This document shows, one piece after another, positions 51,352 to 63,619 of a DNA stretch of 64,000 bases (position 1 is its first letter; each line of letters opens with the position of its first letter). The stretch spans positions 7,026,982 to 7,090,981 of the forward strand of contig NC_045134.1 of NCBI RefSeq assembly GCF_007655135.1, given 5' to 3'. The position numbers and the translations under genes are program-made. Below the pieces are notes generated by a model, which had not been told where the DNA came from, ran no database searches, and was given only the letters and a program-made list of their open reading frames with translations. The DNA comes from Punica granatum. Its lineage: Eukaryota > Streptophyta > Magnoliopsida > Myrtales > Lythraceae.

Positions 51352-54300
51352 GAGGAATTTCAGACTTGCGATTGCAAATGTTAAAGGGGCTTGATCTTAC
51401 ATACATGGAATACAGACTGAGGCCCAGAAATGACGCTCCTCAATTCTCACACATTAGCTTTGATGATTTACCCCGCTAGACGACTGCCATACTGATAAGT
51501 ACACAAAAATGGTCGAATATGACTGTTCGATGAAAACCGAACCAGGACACAATACTGATGCAAAAGCACTCGAGACAATTTAAGCAGAAAGTTGATAGGC
51601 AAAGTTCGATATTTAATTGGAGCATACCCCAAATATAAGCCAAGTCTAGACAATGCATTAGTAATAGGCCGTAATCCCACATTAGAGGGGACAAAGGGGT
51701 AAATTTTTTAATGAGCATTGTTTCTTACTATTTCCAACATGAACTTTGGACACTTGAGATAGCAAGCGGGTCCTGTTAGTTAGAAATTGTTCATCCCGTG
51801 TATCCATTCCACCCAACTTATCTGAATATATGTAAAAGGGGGAAAAAGGATCTCGACAATGGACTCTCTAAATCCAAACTCTAACATACAAGCCAGAAAT
51901 CAAGTGAAGTTCGAAAAGGGTGCGGGGTCATATCATCTTCATCAAAGTATGTAGCAGCGGCGAGTCAGGGGACACGAACTCGGATAAGATTTCGCCCCCC
52001 AACAATGTCTGTGAGAGGTAAAAAAAGCGCCAAACTTTCCAATCTCAGACACAAATCAGAAACCACTTCCACACAGTATAAAAAGGAAATTCAACATCAA
52101 CAGAACAGCTTCATTCATCTCTGTTGCTTCCTGGAAAACTGAAAGGAATACAGGGAAAGCATTTCCCAAGAACTCAAACAGGTCTGTCTGTCGTCCATAC
52201 AACAAGATGATCAAGAAACTTCCATGAATAATCACTTCTATAAGAATCTGCGCGTCAAGAAGAGAATCATGGAGTCCCCATGTAAATGGGGGGAAAAAGA
52301 CATAGAAACTGCAAAACGAATGTACTTTCAGAGAGATCAAAAGCAGCGACATTTCAAGCAATACAACCCCCAGGAACGAAACTTGAACAAAGGAGAAGGA
52401 AGGGCTTGCGCTTTACCTTCTTGAGCTTTCTGCAAGTGTTGGGGGAGAAGAGCACAGCTCAAGGCTCCATGAGCAGCTCCATCCATGAATGGTCGGAATG
52501 GTTCTTGTTGTCAAGTTATACGGTTCCGTGATGAATTTAAATGAAGAAAAAAAAACTAGTAATAATAATAATTCAAAAAATAATTATGGGGAAAAACATT
52601 ATCCGCACAAATTGTGGGGAGGGGCTGAAAAAGACAGAGAAAAGGGGATAACGGAGAAAATAAAGTGAGGCAAAAAATGTCAGGAAATATTGCTATCTCC
52701 TCAAAACTCATTCCTTTTATTATTTCTTGTTTTTTTTTCCTTTGAAAAAGAAATTTCTTGGACTTGGGTTATTAATTTTTAAGAAATTAATCAATTAAAA
52801 AAAAATATGAGGGAGCGTGGGCCAGTAGACCATTGGGCCTACTAGCTATAGGGCCAATTTGGGCTTCCTTCTCTTGCTATGGGTATCAAAACTCGAGGGC
52901 CCATAAGAAATAAATAAATCATTAAAAGTCAATTTTTTTTAAAAAAAATTATTACTCCACACGTGAATATCTCATGTATAGATGCCAAAATTCACCCTTA
53001 ACAGTGTTCTTTGGCCAAAGGAAAAGGGAAAAACAAAAACTGTGAAACCTTTTAGAGATTGCCCTAAAGTTATGTCCTTAGTAGATTCACTTGTAAAAGT
53101 AAAACTGTTCGAACAGAAGCACTGCAAAGTAGAAACCAAACGAGAGATAATTCAAATGCCGAGGATTTGGAAGAGTGAGGCACGGACTAGAAGTGGAATA
53201 CGGAGAGCAAATAAAGAGCTGTGAAAATTCTGGTGATTTCTTCGGTTCTCGACAACATACTGCATGGCATCATTGCCAGTAAAAGATATGAGGGTAATTT
53301 TGAGACGAACTCACAACCATCTGTTTGTATTCCTTGACTGATATATATATGGAGGAAGATAATAGAAGGTCTAAGCGAGTAGAAGAAACGATGTCGCATT
53401 GGGTCGCTACTGGACGACAGCAGCTCGGTTCTCGGACTTCGTTCAATCTTGTATTACATGAGTGTCCTTTTCTTTTCCATGTAGGAGTTCAAATTTTGCA
53501 TTAGGCTCACTGGACTATCTATGTAAGTATTCCACCAACAATGTCAAATCACTAAGAGATAAAATTCTTTCATAAAATATGTAAAACTTCACTCGTTTCC
53601 TCTTCATTTTCTTTTTTACATTTTTATTTTTAAAAGTTTTATCCTTTTTTTAGTGTTTTCAAATCCGATGTGTAAGACTTGATATTCGGAAGTGCAGTGA
53701 GTTTGATTAATCTATTCGAGCGAAGTCAAATTACTAAGGGACAAAACTCTTCAAATCGTGAATTTTTTTCAATCACAATACTTGCACCCAAGGCCTTACA
53801 TAAGGATAACAATCATCGACCCATCTAAGACCGACTCACATTGAAAAAAAAAAATCTATTTCAATTCATCACTAATTTAAGTAATTTCTTTTTATTTGTG
53901 ACATTAGAAATGTTCTCATTTTTCGATGAAATGCAATATTAGACTAACATATATGTAGACTTGGACCACTTAAGGCCTATCATGGAATTCTAAGTAAAAA
54001 TATTGAAAGTTCAAATTCACATTTGTGGAAATAAATGTTAGTTTTTATATCATTTGAAATATTAAGGAGTACAATATTTTGAAAAATTTAGACTATCAAG
54101 AGTTCGTAATTTATTATTTAAATAGTTTTATCATTAGTTTCAATTATATTATATAATGATTATCACACAAACTAATATGATAAACTAAAAAATTGAAGAA
54201 AAAATTTTCAAATCCGCGGCATGTCGCGGGTGAAATACCCAAATAATTATAAAGATAGAAACAATCTTTTGTCACTTTCTTCCTCTTCTAGCTTTAATTA

Positions 54301-56237
54301 TGTATCCATTTCAATTTCGTCATAAATTTAATCCGTTAACACCGTTAGATCGAGAGTGTGTTCGTAATTTAAGAAACTAACTACACCCTCCTCATTTTTC
54401 TCTCCCCTTTTCCTCTCTTCTCTACTTCTCTTTCTTTCTCTTCTCCTCTACCACCGTAAATCAATAATATTGTTCGAAGGACTTTTCTAAAAGAACTTAT
54501 TATAAAAAATTTTAACCATAATATATAAAGTTCATTAATTTTCATTATAAAAAGGGTGCATAGAATTAACATACATAAAATGACTTCGTAAACCCCACTT
54601 ACGAGTTTTTTCTTTTTTTCTATATATATGTTTTGTTTCAGGCAGATGATTATGCTTCTATTAATTTATTAAAATCCTTCTGTAGCATGAATGTAATTTT
54701 AGTATAAGACAAGTGGTGAAGAAATTCTTGTTGGTAACTTTTATTCCATATTATTTTTAAATTTTGTCCTTTTTAGCGAAGTTTTTCAATTGAAAAATGA
54801 CGTTTCCTCCGAAAGTGAAGAACTCCGAATCCTGCAAATGTCTTACATGTAAGGAATGCCTCTCATCTCGTCTCTAGTTACAGCCTTGCCCCCAACGAGA
54901 CGTTCGAAATTCGGAGGAAATAGCACTGCTCTTTTTAATTTTATGAAAAATTCTCCATGAATATATGCATCCTTAATTTGAAAAGGGAATTTTCAATTTT
55001 GATGATTAACTTCACCGGATAAGATATATCCATTTCCAAAAGTCTATTCTATACCCAACTAATTAATTATAAAAAGAAGTTTATTCTTCAATTTTGGCCT
55101 GCGATCCCCCTTCCTCAATTGTCAAGTCAAGTTGTTGTCAAAAGTCAAATGGAACCTCATCTAATATCCCCTGGCCAATTTGCAAAGACCATAACGCCCC
55201 TCATCCCTGAAATCATGCCTATTGTAGATAGATAGAAGGTCACTTTTGAAAATAAACAAATTTATACGTTCTTATAAATAAATACTGATAATAAGATGGA
55301 AAATTCAGTTGTCTTCACTTTTGCAAAAATTGCTGAAAACAAAATAAAAATATGTTTTTGCCATTTAGAAAAAAGTATTTTCCTTGTTATTGAGGAAAAG
55401 GAAAGGAGTAAATGCAAGGAATGAATCGAATTTTTCCTTTCTTCGAATAGTTAATCTTTTTTTTTTATCTTAGTTTTAAACACAATATATTTTCGCTATT
55501 GTTTTTTTTCACATATAAAAGGAATATAGAGATGGTGGTGGGACTAAGGACTATCATTCACGTGAAAAACCAAATGATTATAACCAGGCGTAAAATTTTG
55601 TCACTGTACCGAATCTTGTTGTTGTTGTTGTTTTTTTTTATTATTTTATTATTTTTTATCTCATATTGCTTGTAAGATAATATGAGTATGTTTATCTTTT
55701 ACTATTAAATTAGCTGAACTAATTATGGCAGGTGCTATGTTTATATATATATATATATATAAAAGAATGTCTGCCAACAGAATAGAAAACACAAATTAAA
55801 CACTTCAAAAAAAATAAATAAAATGTTTTTCTGTGGATAAATGGGTAAAAAAAGCCCGATTTAATTGAGATAATGAGATCGATTTGTAGGGAAATAATAC
55901 TTTATGTTTCGGATGAAAAAATAGGAAATAAAATAAAATCCAAAAATTCTTACCCCCAAAAGGTCAAAAAAAAAAAAGCTCTCCCTCTCTCTCTCTCTCC
56001 CCCTCTCCCCTCAAATTCTTTCATCCTCGCCAAAACCAAATTCACTACGTCATTCCTCCATTTCCATCAATCATCACCGTCGCAGATTCGAAGCAATGGC
56101 GAATCGGAAGATTCAACTGCGGCAATCAACAATCCCGTTCTCTCCGTAGATAGAATCTTTCTTGCCCCTTGCTGTCTCTGTCTTCCAATCGAATCCCTCA
56201 GTTCTCTCGCTCCGAAGCTTCTTTTTCCGGAAGGGAA
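51352..56237. other. Region between the divergent PPR and Mpv17 genes
   Basis: Positions 51352-52540 probably hold the PPR leader and promoter: the sequence is of gene-like composition to about 52540 and then becomes A-rich. From 52560 to 55900 it is AT-rich with scattered poly-A/T runs. A near-palindrome ATCCGCGGCATGTCGCGGGT at 54213-54232 resembles a Helitron 3' hairpin, but no CTRR follows at the right distance. CT-rich sequence at 55978-56010 and the following 220 bp form the probable leader of the Mpv17 gene. The open frame 52982-53224 looks like chance. Confidence 0.5.
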
Positions 56238-58054
56238 ATGTCGAGGCTGTGGAAATGGTACCAGAACTGCCTGAGGGATCACCCCGTGAAGACGCAGGTT
56301 GTCAGCTCCGGCCTGATTTGGGCTGTCGGCGACGTGGCCGCCCAGACCGTTACCCACACCACTGCCAAGCGGCACAAGCTCGAGGTAATTGTCGTCCTGA
56401 TCCTCGAGAATAGAAAAGAAAGCTGCCCTAATTTTCTGATTGCCCTCTGTTTTTCTGGCACCCTGTTGATTGCAATTGATCCTCGAAGCATGAGATTTCT
56501 TGCACATTGCGAATAGACTTTCGGGTTACGTTTGAGCAGCTTAGCGCAGTTCTGTGAAATCATTGACTTCTGCGCCAATTTTGGCACATTGCTGAGGGCA
56601 TCATCTGAGTTATTCTAATGGTATGACTCTCTACTGCGAATGCCGGATGCCGGAAGTGCGATAGAAAAGAAGGTTTCATGGAGGGTTGGAGTCTTCATGG
56701 TATGGCATGGCATGGCATGTCTTCGGCTGTTGGAATGAGATTACAACCCGTAGTTCCTTTACTGATAGGAATTGGTAGATTGAGCCTTAAAGAACCCTTT
56801 TTCTGGGGGACTAAATGTGGAGTTCGTAGGAGGCATTATCGTCTTATGGGTGAGAAGGGTGTGACCTGATTGCTATATTGCCAATAAGTTCTTTCTGAGT
56901 TTGGTTGTGGATTGTTTTTGTGCTTTGGGATATTGCCTTTATCTATGACTTGTTGCAAAATCGCTCGGGAACCGGTTCCATCTTCATTTTGGATATGGAA
57001 CCTGAGACTATGAGAAACTCCAACAGAAACACTCTACTAATTTGTCAATTCAAATACTTCATATGTATACATGCTTTTCTTGTGTACTTGTAGTAGTTGA
57101 TGAATGATGTGCTGCATTTCCAATTTTTTACCAGTTCAAGCTGTGATAAATCTGCATGCTGGAGCTGCCTTTGCATGAGATGACCATTTCTTTTGTCAGA
57201 TTCATGATTTTGAGCAGCGGTTCCTCCTCACCTTTGCGTGCTACTGTTTTAAGCTTATTGGTTTTATCATGCTCATTATCTGCCTGTTTACATCCTTGTC
57301 AATTTCTGGATATAACCTATTGACAGAGTGATGATCATTCCTTTTAGGACGAAAATAAGGAATTAAAGATCAATTGGAGAAGAGTGGCTACTACCAGCTT
57401 GTTTGGGTTTGGATTTGTTGGACCCGTGGGCCATTATTGGTATTTGCCTCTCTTTGCTTCAATTGCTATCTTTTGCCAACAAAAGAATTTGCTGCATCTG
57501 TTATAATAATTTCTCATCATTAGTGAATAAGTTCTTTCCCTCATTACGTTTCCCTGCATTGCCTCCTTAAATGTAATCTCTAATAGTTAAAAAATTTACT
57601 TGATATTTTGTACAGGCTCACTTATATATTTCTGTCTGAAAACAGGTATGAAGGTTTGGACCGGTTAATACGGTTGCGGTTTCAAATGCACCCAAACTCC
57701 TCGCGGTTTGTTGCCTCCAAAGTAGCAATTGATGGGTTCATATTTGGGCCATTGGATTTACTTGTATTTTTCACTTATATGGGCTTTTCCACCGGAAAGA
57801 GTGTTCCGCAAATTAAAGAAGATGTGAAGAGAGACTTTATTCCTGCCTTCATTTTCGAAGGAGCCATATGGCCAATCGTCCAAGTTGCAAATTTCCGATA
57901 CATACCTGTCAGGTACCAACTCTTGTATGTGAACACCTTCTGCTTGTTAGATAGCTGTTTCTTGTCGTGGATTGAGCAACAAGAGGATGCTCCGTGGAAG
58001 AAGTGGTTGTCTTCTTTGGTACCCTTGAATGATAAGAAAGGCCATGGTGAATGA
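56238..58054 (+). CDS. Mpv17/PMP22 family membrane protein
   Basis: Small four-helix proteins of mitochondrial inner or peroxisomal membranes; yeast Sym1 and mammalian Mpv17 belong here. Three exons: 56238-56384, 57348-57439 and 57646-58054, giving 215 residues. Family signatures in order: LWKWYQNCLRDHPVKTQVVS at the N-terminus, GDVAAQ, RVATTSLFGFGFVGPVGHYW followed by YEGLDR, SKVAIDGFIFGPLDLLVFF, the conserved IWPIVQVANFRYIPVRYQLL and the final LLDSCFLSWIEQQ. The start is the first ATG giving a family-type N-terminus (MSRLWKWYQ). An upstream in-frame start was not needed. Intron 1 is long (963 bp) and contains a TGGCATGGCATG short repeat at about 56700. The C-terminus (NDKKGHGE) lacks an SKL-type signal. 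Which membrane it uses cannot be read from sequence. Confidence 0.95.
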
Positions 58055-58591
58055 TATCCGTAAAAGACAGCGGATCATCTTCCATGTTTAACCGGCTCCA
58101 GATATATAGCCAAACCTATACATGTCTGGACAAGGTAAATTGTGGAGGAGTCTGATTAATGCCCACTACAGTTTTTGAAATTGGGAAAATTCGAGGGCGC
58201 TGGGAGGGGTGAGATGAGATTTGTAGTCTTCGGTTGTTTTGATATTTCATTTTTGAATGAATAGGAAGGGACATTCGTGTTCTTTACATTGTCATTCCGA
58301 TTTCAAAGTGAAGATCATTGCTGCTCTTGGTAGCACCTTTAGTGAACTCGGTGTAAGTTTCATTCGTGGATAAGAATTCAATCTTACTGGATAAAAGTTC
58401 AGTAGGAAGTGGAGAGAATTTCTGATGGAATTCAATGTAATGAGCATTTTTAGCGTTTATTGCCGACTTATGCGACAAAGTGAATGGAAAGAGCTCTGTC
58501 TCAGTCACCTGGTCTTTTCTTACTTTTCCAATTCTTTGACAAATATGTGTCGTGAGATCAGAGCTGTTCGATGCATTCATAGTTCAATCGT

Positions 58592-58677
58592 ATGGATGTA
58601 TCAGTTGGTTCGTAGGGATGTATCAGTTGGTTCGTATGGATGTATCAGTTGGTTCGTAGGGATGTATCAGTTGGTCC
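58592..58677 (+). repeat. Four tandem copies of a 22-bp unit
   Basis: GGATGTATCAGTTGGTTCGT is repeated four times. The junction base alternates (GTATGGATG, GTAGGGATG, GTATGGATG, GTAGGGATG), so the array is a duplicated 44-bp dimer. It lies about 540 bp downstream of the Mpv17 stop codon. A plus-strand open frame crosses it (58425-58760) but resembles no protein. Confidence 0.9.
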
Positions 58678-58759
58678 GGACACAATCTTCGGGTCCAGAA
58701 GTAGTTGAGAAGTGCTACTCAGAAAGTCCATTGATAATGCATCATTTCGCAGGTTTTTG

Positions 58760-59662
58760 ATCTACCCTGTTTACGGGAATGGTAAATAAGTGAAATTCTG
58801 TTTACGCTGCCACGGCATTCACATGTATACACGAAGAACATTCAATCAGAAGGATGAGAAAGGGGAGATGAGATCAAAGATCTATGTCCTAAAACGTCCC
58901 AACAGAATCTTGACATGATCAAAAGATGACCTTGCGGTAAATACACTGAAGATATGCGACAATTATCGCAGTACTTGATCAGGTCGGCTTAAGTCACTGC
59001 AATTTTCATTGACCTGCAAAACTTACAAGAAAATCATAGGTACAAGAAAATCATAGGTACGTCTCCTATGCACGAGAATCACGGTTCATATTTGGTGGAA
59101 TTCTTTTAAAATTATTTTCATTCCATGTTAATCTGATCTTAGCATAGCATGGCTTAACATCTCATATTTCAAAATTACCATTTAATAAACTTGCATCTCT
59201 TTGACTTGCATGCGGCTACATATACATATACAAACATATATATATATATAAATATATATGTTAATTTCTTTTGGGTGAAACTATATATATATATTAATTC
59301 TGCCATATTTATATATTGATCGATCTATAATTTTTTGTGTGCAAATTCCATAATTAAATTCCTTTATTCCTAACTCAACATTAATTAATTGAAGTTTATT
59401 CCTAAGCTCAGTTATTAATACTATATAATACCATACAAACATTGACAATGTTAAAGACCAAACATGTCGATTATTTTGTTAAGGTAGATGTGAGATCTTC
59501 AATTTTAAAAACTTGAGTTTTTCAAAATTTTTCCCATTTTGTAACTTATTATACACTAACATACTAATTTCAAATTGTCATTTTTAATAAATTATTTCAT
59601 AATCTTTATGATCAAAGTTATTATTTAATAACATAAATAATAGTATTAAAGAAAATATAAAT
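58760..59662. other. Gene-free DNA between the Mpv17 gene and the inverted repeat
   Basis: A perfect 18-bp tandem duplication (ACAAGAAAATCATAGGTA) lies at about 59026-59061. Beyond 59210 the sequence is an (AT)n-rich stretch typical of transposon boundaries. No coding sequence was recognised. Confidence 0.5.
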
Positions 59663-61246
59663 TATAATGATATATATTAATATACGCAAATGTTTAAAAC
59701 ACTATATTATAAAATTCTTTAAAGAAATTATCAAATTCTATCACGTGCAACGTACAAGTTCCACGACTAGTGTATATATATTTTACCATCTTGTGGCAAA
59801 AAATGTATATTTTACCGTGTCGAACTCTAATTTAGATATATATACTACTACTTCTATCATATATATTTCATATTTTTACTACGTTAGTACAAACTCTCTT
59901 CCTCGACTTGCTTGTCTACAGTGACCCGGAAATAAATTGTCACTTTGGGCAGGCCCACTATCGGCCCTACAGACAAATAAATTTGCTGGGTCGCCCCACG
60001 TAGGCGTTGGACAGTCATTCTGCTCCTTTTGAAAGCGATGCAGCCACCTATTAAACTCATTGCTGCAAAAAACGTGAAAGCTTTCAGCTCAAAGCTTGCC
60101 GGGGTAAGTTTCCGATCACATTGAACTTGCGGTTGATTGAGAACCACCATATTTTGCCTTATACGTATTGTCGGTGATGATCGAAGCGCGATCTGTGCAT
60201 TCATGATATGTTTGCTCTGATAAGTTCTCTTTTTTCCGTGCTCGATGATGTTTTACCTTTTGTTTTGCTAGCGTTTGATGATTGGAATATTCAGACGCTG
60301 TAAAAAATGATATCTTTTTGGGAGGTTTTGCTGTTATATCCAAGTCACGTAACTAATCAATCGAGCCTAGAGGATGACATTTAGGAGGTTCTCTTTACCA
60401 ACAGTCCACTCTCTATCTGCTCTGCTCTCTCCACCCTTTCCGTCTCGCCACGCCACTCCTCTGAAATTTCCACAAAGGAGAGATCGAAGCCATGCATCTT
60501 CAAGGAGAGGACCTTACGGACGTTGCATGTTTATCTCTCTTTTTTTCGCCGAATGCATGTTTATCTCTCTTGGAATATGAAGGATGACCTATTTACCTTA
60601 ATTACTACCATCGGGTGAGCTCCAACGCTTGCTTAATTTGCTTGTTCTCTTTCGATACATAACATGCTATCTATTCTTGTATTGTATATCCCCTCTTCTT
60701 CCAAAATTTTTTTTGGCTTCTAAACTTTTCCTTCTTTTTCCACAAAAAAAAAAAAAAGAAGATCAATTGACCATGCAACAAACAACGGCTCAAAAGAGAG
60801 TCGTTTTGATTTTTCTCATTTTTCTTTTTTATTATTTTCTTTTGTTTGTTTATTTTCATTTTCTAATAATTTATTTTGTTTATTTTTATTTTTTTTCGAA
60901 ATCGTTTTCTGTTGGAAAATGGTTGGTCATAGGCGGCAAGGGATTCAACTTTGAAAGGCGGGCAAAGAGGCTGGGATTCTGCCCCTCTTCCCCCCTCGGG
61001 CCGGTACCTGAACAAAACTTCCTCTTCTCTCTACCATCATCACCTTCCTCTCTCTCTCTAGGTTCTAGAGCTCAGTTTCTCCACCGTAGTGTGGAGCTTG
61101 TCTTTCGGTTGTGCCTCTATCTTCATGAACATTGCTGTGGCTTTTATGGAGGTTTCCCACTTCGGCATCTCTCGTCACCTTCATCCTGTACATCATCGGT
61201 TTTCTCGTGCTGTTTTACCTCCCATCGACAAGGAGCAGCTGATCCA
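59663..61246 (+). repeat. Left arm of a large inverted repeat (about 1.58 kb)
   Basis: This arm is the reverse complement of 62039-63619 along its length. GAGCTCCAACGCTTGCTTAA and the next roughly 25 bases match perfectly. The outer ends (TATAATGATATATATTAATA) differ at one site in 40. The inner ends share ACCTCCC(C)ATCGACAAGGAGCAG. Arms are 1584 and 1581 bp. Near its left end is a Helitron-like terminus (hairpin, then CTAG at 59767-59770), so the duplicated unit includes transposon sequence. Short frames shared with the other arm, such as GPIVGLPKVTIYFRVTV (59884-60204, minus), suggest remains of genes. A frame break in this arm destroys the open frame seen in the right arm. Confidence 0.85.
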
Positions 61247-62038
61247 TTAGGACCAATCCGGAGATGCTTTTTGTGAGTTGCGAAAACATTGGCCTTTGGA
61301 TTGAAGAGGGGGCACTACGGGATAATCCATTAGAAACAATCCGGAGACTGCCCATGAGCTATCATCAATTGGGTCCGAGAGTCAACTTGCAGCCTGCGTG
61401 TCAGATCCCCTATTGGTATGTCATGCAAAGAAGATGCAAACAGTTATGATAAGTCTGGATTATTGTTTATGTGAAAGATGACTTGATATGGTAATACAAG
61501 AAGAGGTACGTGAAATTTTTAGAACTCACGTGGGCTAGCTCTTGGGAGATCGGCACCTGAGCCACTGGGTTGAAGAGGGGGCGCTACGGGATGCTTGTTC
61601 CGCGTATCTTCCACCCAATTAAGTAGGGGAAAAACAGAGAATGAAGCCCTGATCAAGAATCGTGCAATTTTTACACCAGCTGCACAATCCACATAAACAG
61701 ACGCGTACATACCCATCATATGAGAGAACAAATGATGCTCAGAGTGGTCGCATCAACGAAAGAGACGCGAGCGGGATCAAAGGAATGATCCCTTGTCCTG
61801 GTCACCGTGTACTGGAATATCCACATGAAAGTTTCTGTGCAAAATGACTGGGCATGATCAAGAATGCCGTAATTCACCCACCACCGACTAAGGATCACGA
61901 GCACGATCCAAAATGAGACCAGGAAAGCAGACAAAGCACTCTTGACACCGGAGATACAGATCCCAGTTCCAAGACTGAAAGGCATTTTGTACTTAAGCAA
62001 GAACTTCAAGACTAACAGAGATCGGGGTGGTGGGATGC
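61247..62038. other. Spacer between the inverted-repeat arms
   Basis: The 792-bp spacer holds two copies of a short phrase (TTGAAGAGGGGGCACTACGG at 61301 and TTGAAGAGGGGGCGCTACGG at 61572), each followed by GATAATCC or GATGCTTG. This suggests a small internal duplication. On the minus strand, 61716-62009 is open for 97 codons and includes hydrophobic VKSALSAFLVSFWIVLVILS. It may continue the putative membrane-protein gene described next. Confidence 0.5.
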
Positions 62039-62217
62039 TGGTTCAACTGCTCCTTGTCGATGGGGAGGTAAAACGGCGCGAGAAAACAGACGATGTATAG
62101 AATGAAGGTGAGGAGAAAACTGATGCCAGAGTGGGAAACCTCCATAACAGCAACAACGATGTTCATGAAGATAGAGGGACAGCCGAAAGACACGCTCCAC
62201 CACATAAGAAAATTCAT
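61993..62217 (-). CDS. Hypothetical small membrane protein or exon, possibly a pseudogene
   Basis: The minus-strand frame from 62217 encodes 74 residues with two hydrophobic segments (CPSIFMNIVVAVMEVS and SFLLTFILYIVCFLAPFYL) followed by PIDKEQL. The left arm of the inverted repeat encodes a matching but broken version (FMNIAVAFMEVSHFGIS...PIDKEQL with a frameshift). Conservation of the same residues argues that this was once coding. I do not recognise the family. It may be one exon of a larger minus-strand gene whose other exons lie at 63541-63945, but this is inference. Confidence 0.3.
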   Translation of the reverse strand: MNFLMWWSVSFGCPSIFMNIVVAVMEVSHSGISFLLTFILYIVCFLAPFYLPIDKEQLNQHPTTPISVSLEVLA

Positions 62218-63619
62218 GACTGCGGTGGAGAAACTGAGCTCGAGAAACTAGAGAGAGAGACTAGAGAGAGAGAGGAAGGTGATGACGGTAAAGAGACTAG
62301 AGAGAGGAAGGTTTGTTCAAGTACTGGCCGGAGGGGGGAAGAGGGCCAGAACCTCAGCCTCTCTGCCCGCCTCTTCAATGTTGAATCCCTTCCCGCCAAT
62401 GATGAACCGTTTTCCAACAGAAAACAGTTTTGAGAAAAATAAAAATAAAGAAAATAATATAAACAAAATAAATTATTAGAAAATGAAAATAAACAAACAA
62501 AAAAAAATGATAAAAAAGAAAAATGAGAAAAATCGAAACGACCTTTTAAATCGTTGTTTGTTGCATGGTCGATTGCTCTTTTTCTTTTTTGGCGGAAAAA
62601 GAAGGAAAAAGTTTAGAAGGCAAAAATTTTTTTAGAAGAAGAGGTGATATACAATACAAGAATAGATAGCATGCCATGTATCGAAAGAGAACAAGCAAAT
62701 TAAGCAAGCGTTGGAGCTCACCCGATGGTAGTAATTAAGGTAAATAGGTCATCCTTCATATTCCTAGAGAGATAAACACGCAACGTCTATAAGGTCCTCT
62801 CCTTGCATGGCTTCGATCTCTCCATTCTGGAAATTTCAGAGGAGTGGCGTGGCGGGATGGAAAGGGTGAAGAGAGCAGAGCAGATAGAGAGTGGACTATG
62901 GTTAGAGAGAACTTCCTAACTGTTATTCTCTTGGCTTGATTGATTAGTTATGCGATTTGGATATAACAGCAATATCTCCTAAAAATATATCATGTTCCAA
63001 TCATCAAACACTAGCTAAACAAAAGGTAAAACATGATCTAGGAGTAAGACATCATCAAGCACGGAAAAAAGAGAACTTATCAAAGCAAACGCACAGATTG
63101 CGCTTCGATCATCACCAACAATACGTATAAGACGAAATATGGTGGTTCTCGATCAATCGCAGGCAACAAGTTCGATGTGATCGGAAACGTACCTAGCAAG
63201 CTTTGAGCTTTCAGCCTCAGCTTTCATGTTTTTTTGCAGGAACGAGTTCAACAGGTGGCTGCATCCCCGATTGTCCAATGCTTATGTGGGGCAACCCAGC
63301 AAATTTATATGTTTGGAGGGTCGATAGTGGGCTTGCCCAAAGTGACAATTTACTTTCAGATCACTGTAGACGAACCAAGTCGAGGGAGAGAGTTTGTACT
63401 AACGTAGTACAAGTATGAAATATATATGATAGAAGCATTAGTATATATATCTAAATTAGAGTTCAAGACAATAAAATGTATACTTTTTGCCACAAGATGG
63501 TAAAATATATATACCAGTCATAGAATCCGTGCGTTGAACGTCATGAAATTTGATATATTTTTTTAAAATTTATAATATAGTGTTTTAAACATTTGTGTAT
63601 ATTAATATATATCATTATA
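62039..63619 (-). repeat. Right arm of the large inverted repeat
   Basis: Reverse complement of 59663-61246. The matching begins at TGGTTCAACTGCTCCTTGTC (62039) and ends at TATTAATATATATCATTATA (63600-63619), beyond which (AT)n sequence replaces the left arm's flank. Shared marker phrases include GGTGGCTGCAT, GCCCAAAGTGACAATTTA and CTAACGTAGTA. The Helitron-like terminus of the left arm is also present but altered (CTGG in place of CTAG). Confidence 0.85.

Noticed and set aside
52982..53224. An 80-codon plus-strand open frame (MPKFTLNSVLWPKEK...)
   Set aside because: It has no recognisable domain, leader or splice context, and lies in AT-rich intergenic DNA; probably chance.
54213..54232. 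GC-rich near-palindrome that looks like a Helitron 3' hairpin
   Set aside because: No CTRR follows within about 12 bp on either strand and no matching TC start was found.
58425..58760. A 111-codon plus-strand open frame after the Mpv17 gene
   Set aside because: Its length comes from a 22-bp tandem repeat without stops; the repeat is not a multiple of three and no protein pattern persists.
60629..61276. A 215-codon plus-strand open frame in the left inverted-repeat arm
   Set aside because: It runs through poly-T low-complexity sequence, is in a different phase from the conserved frame of the right arm, and its C-terminal part is just the shifted reading of that frame.
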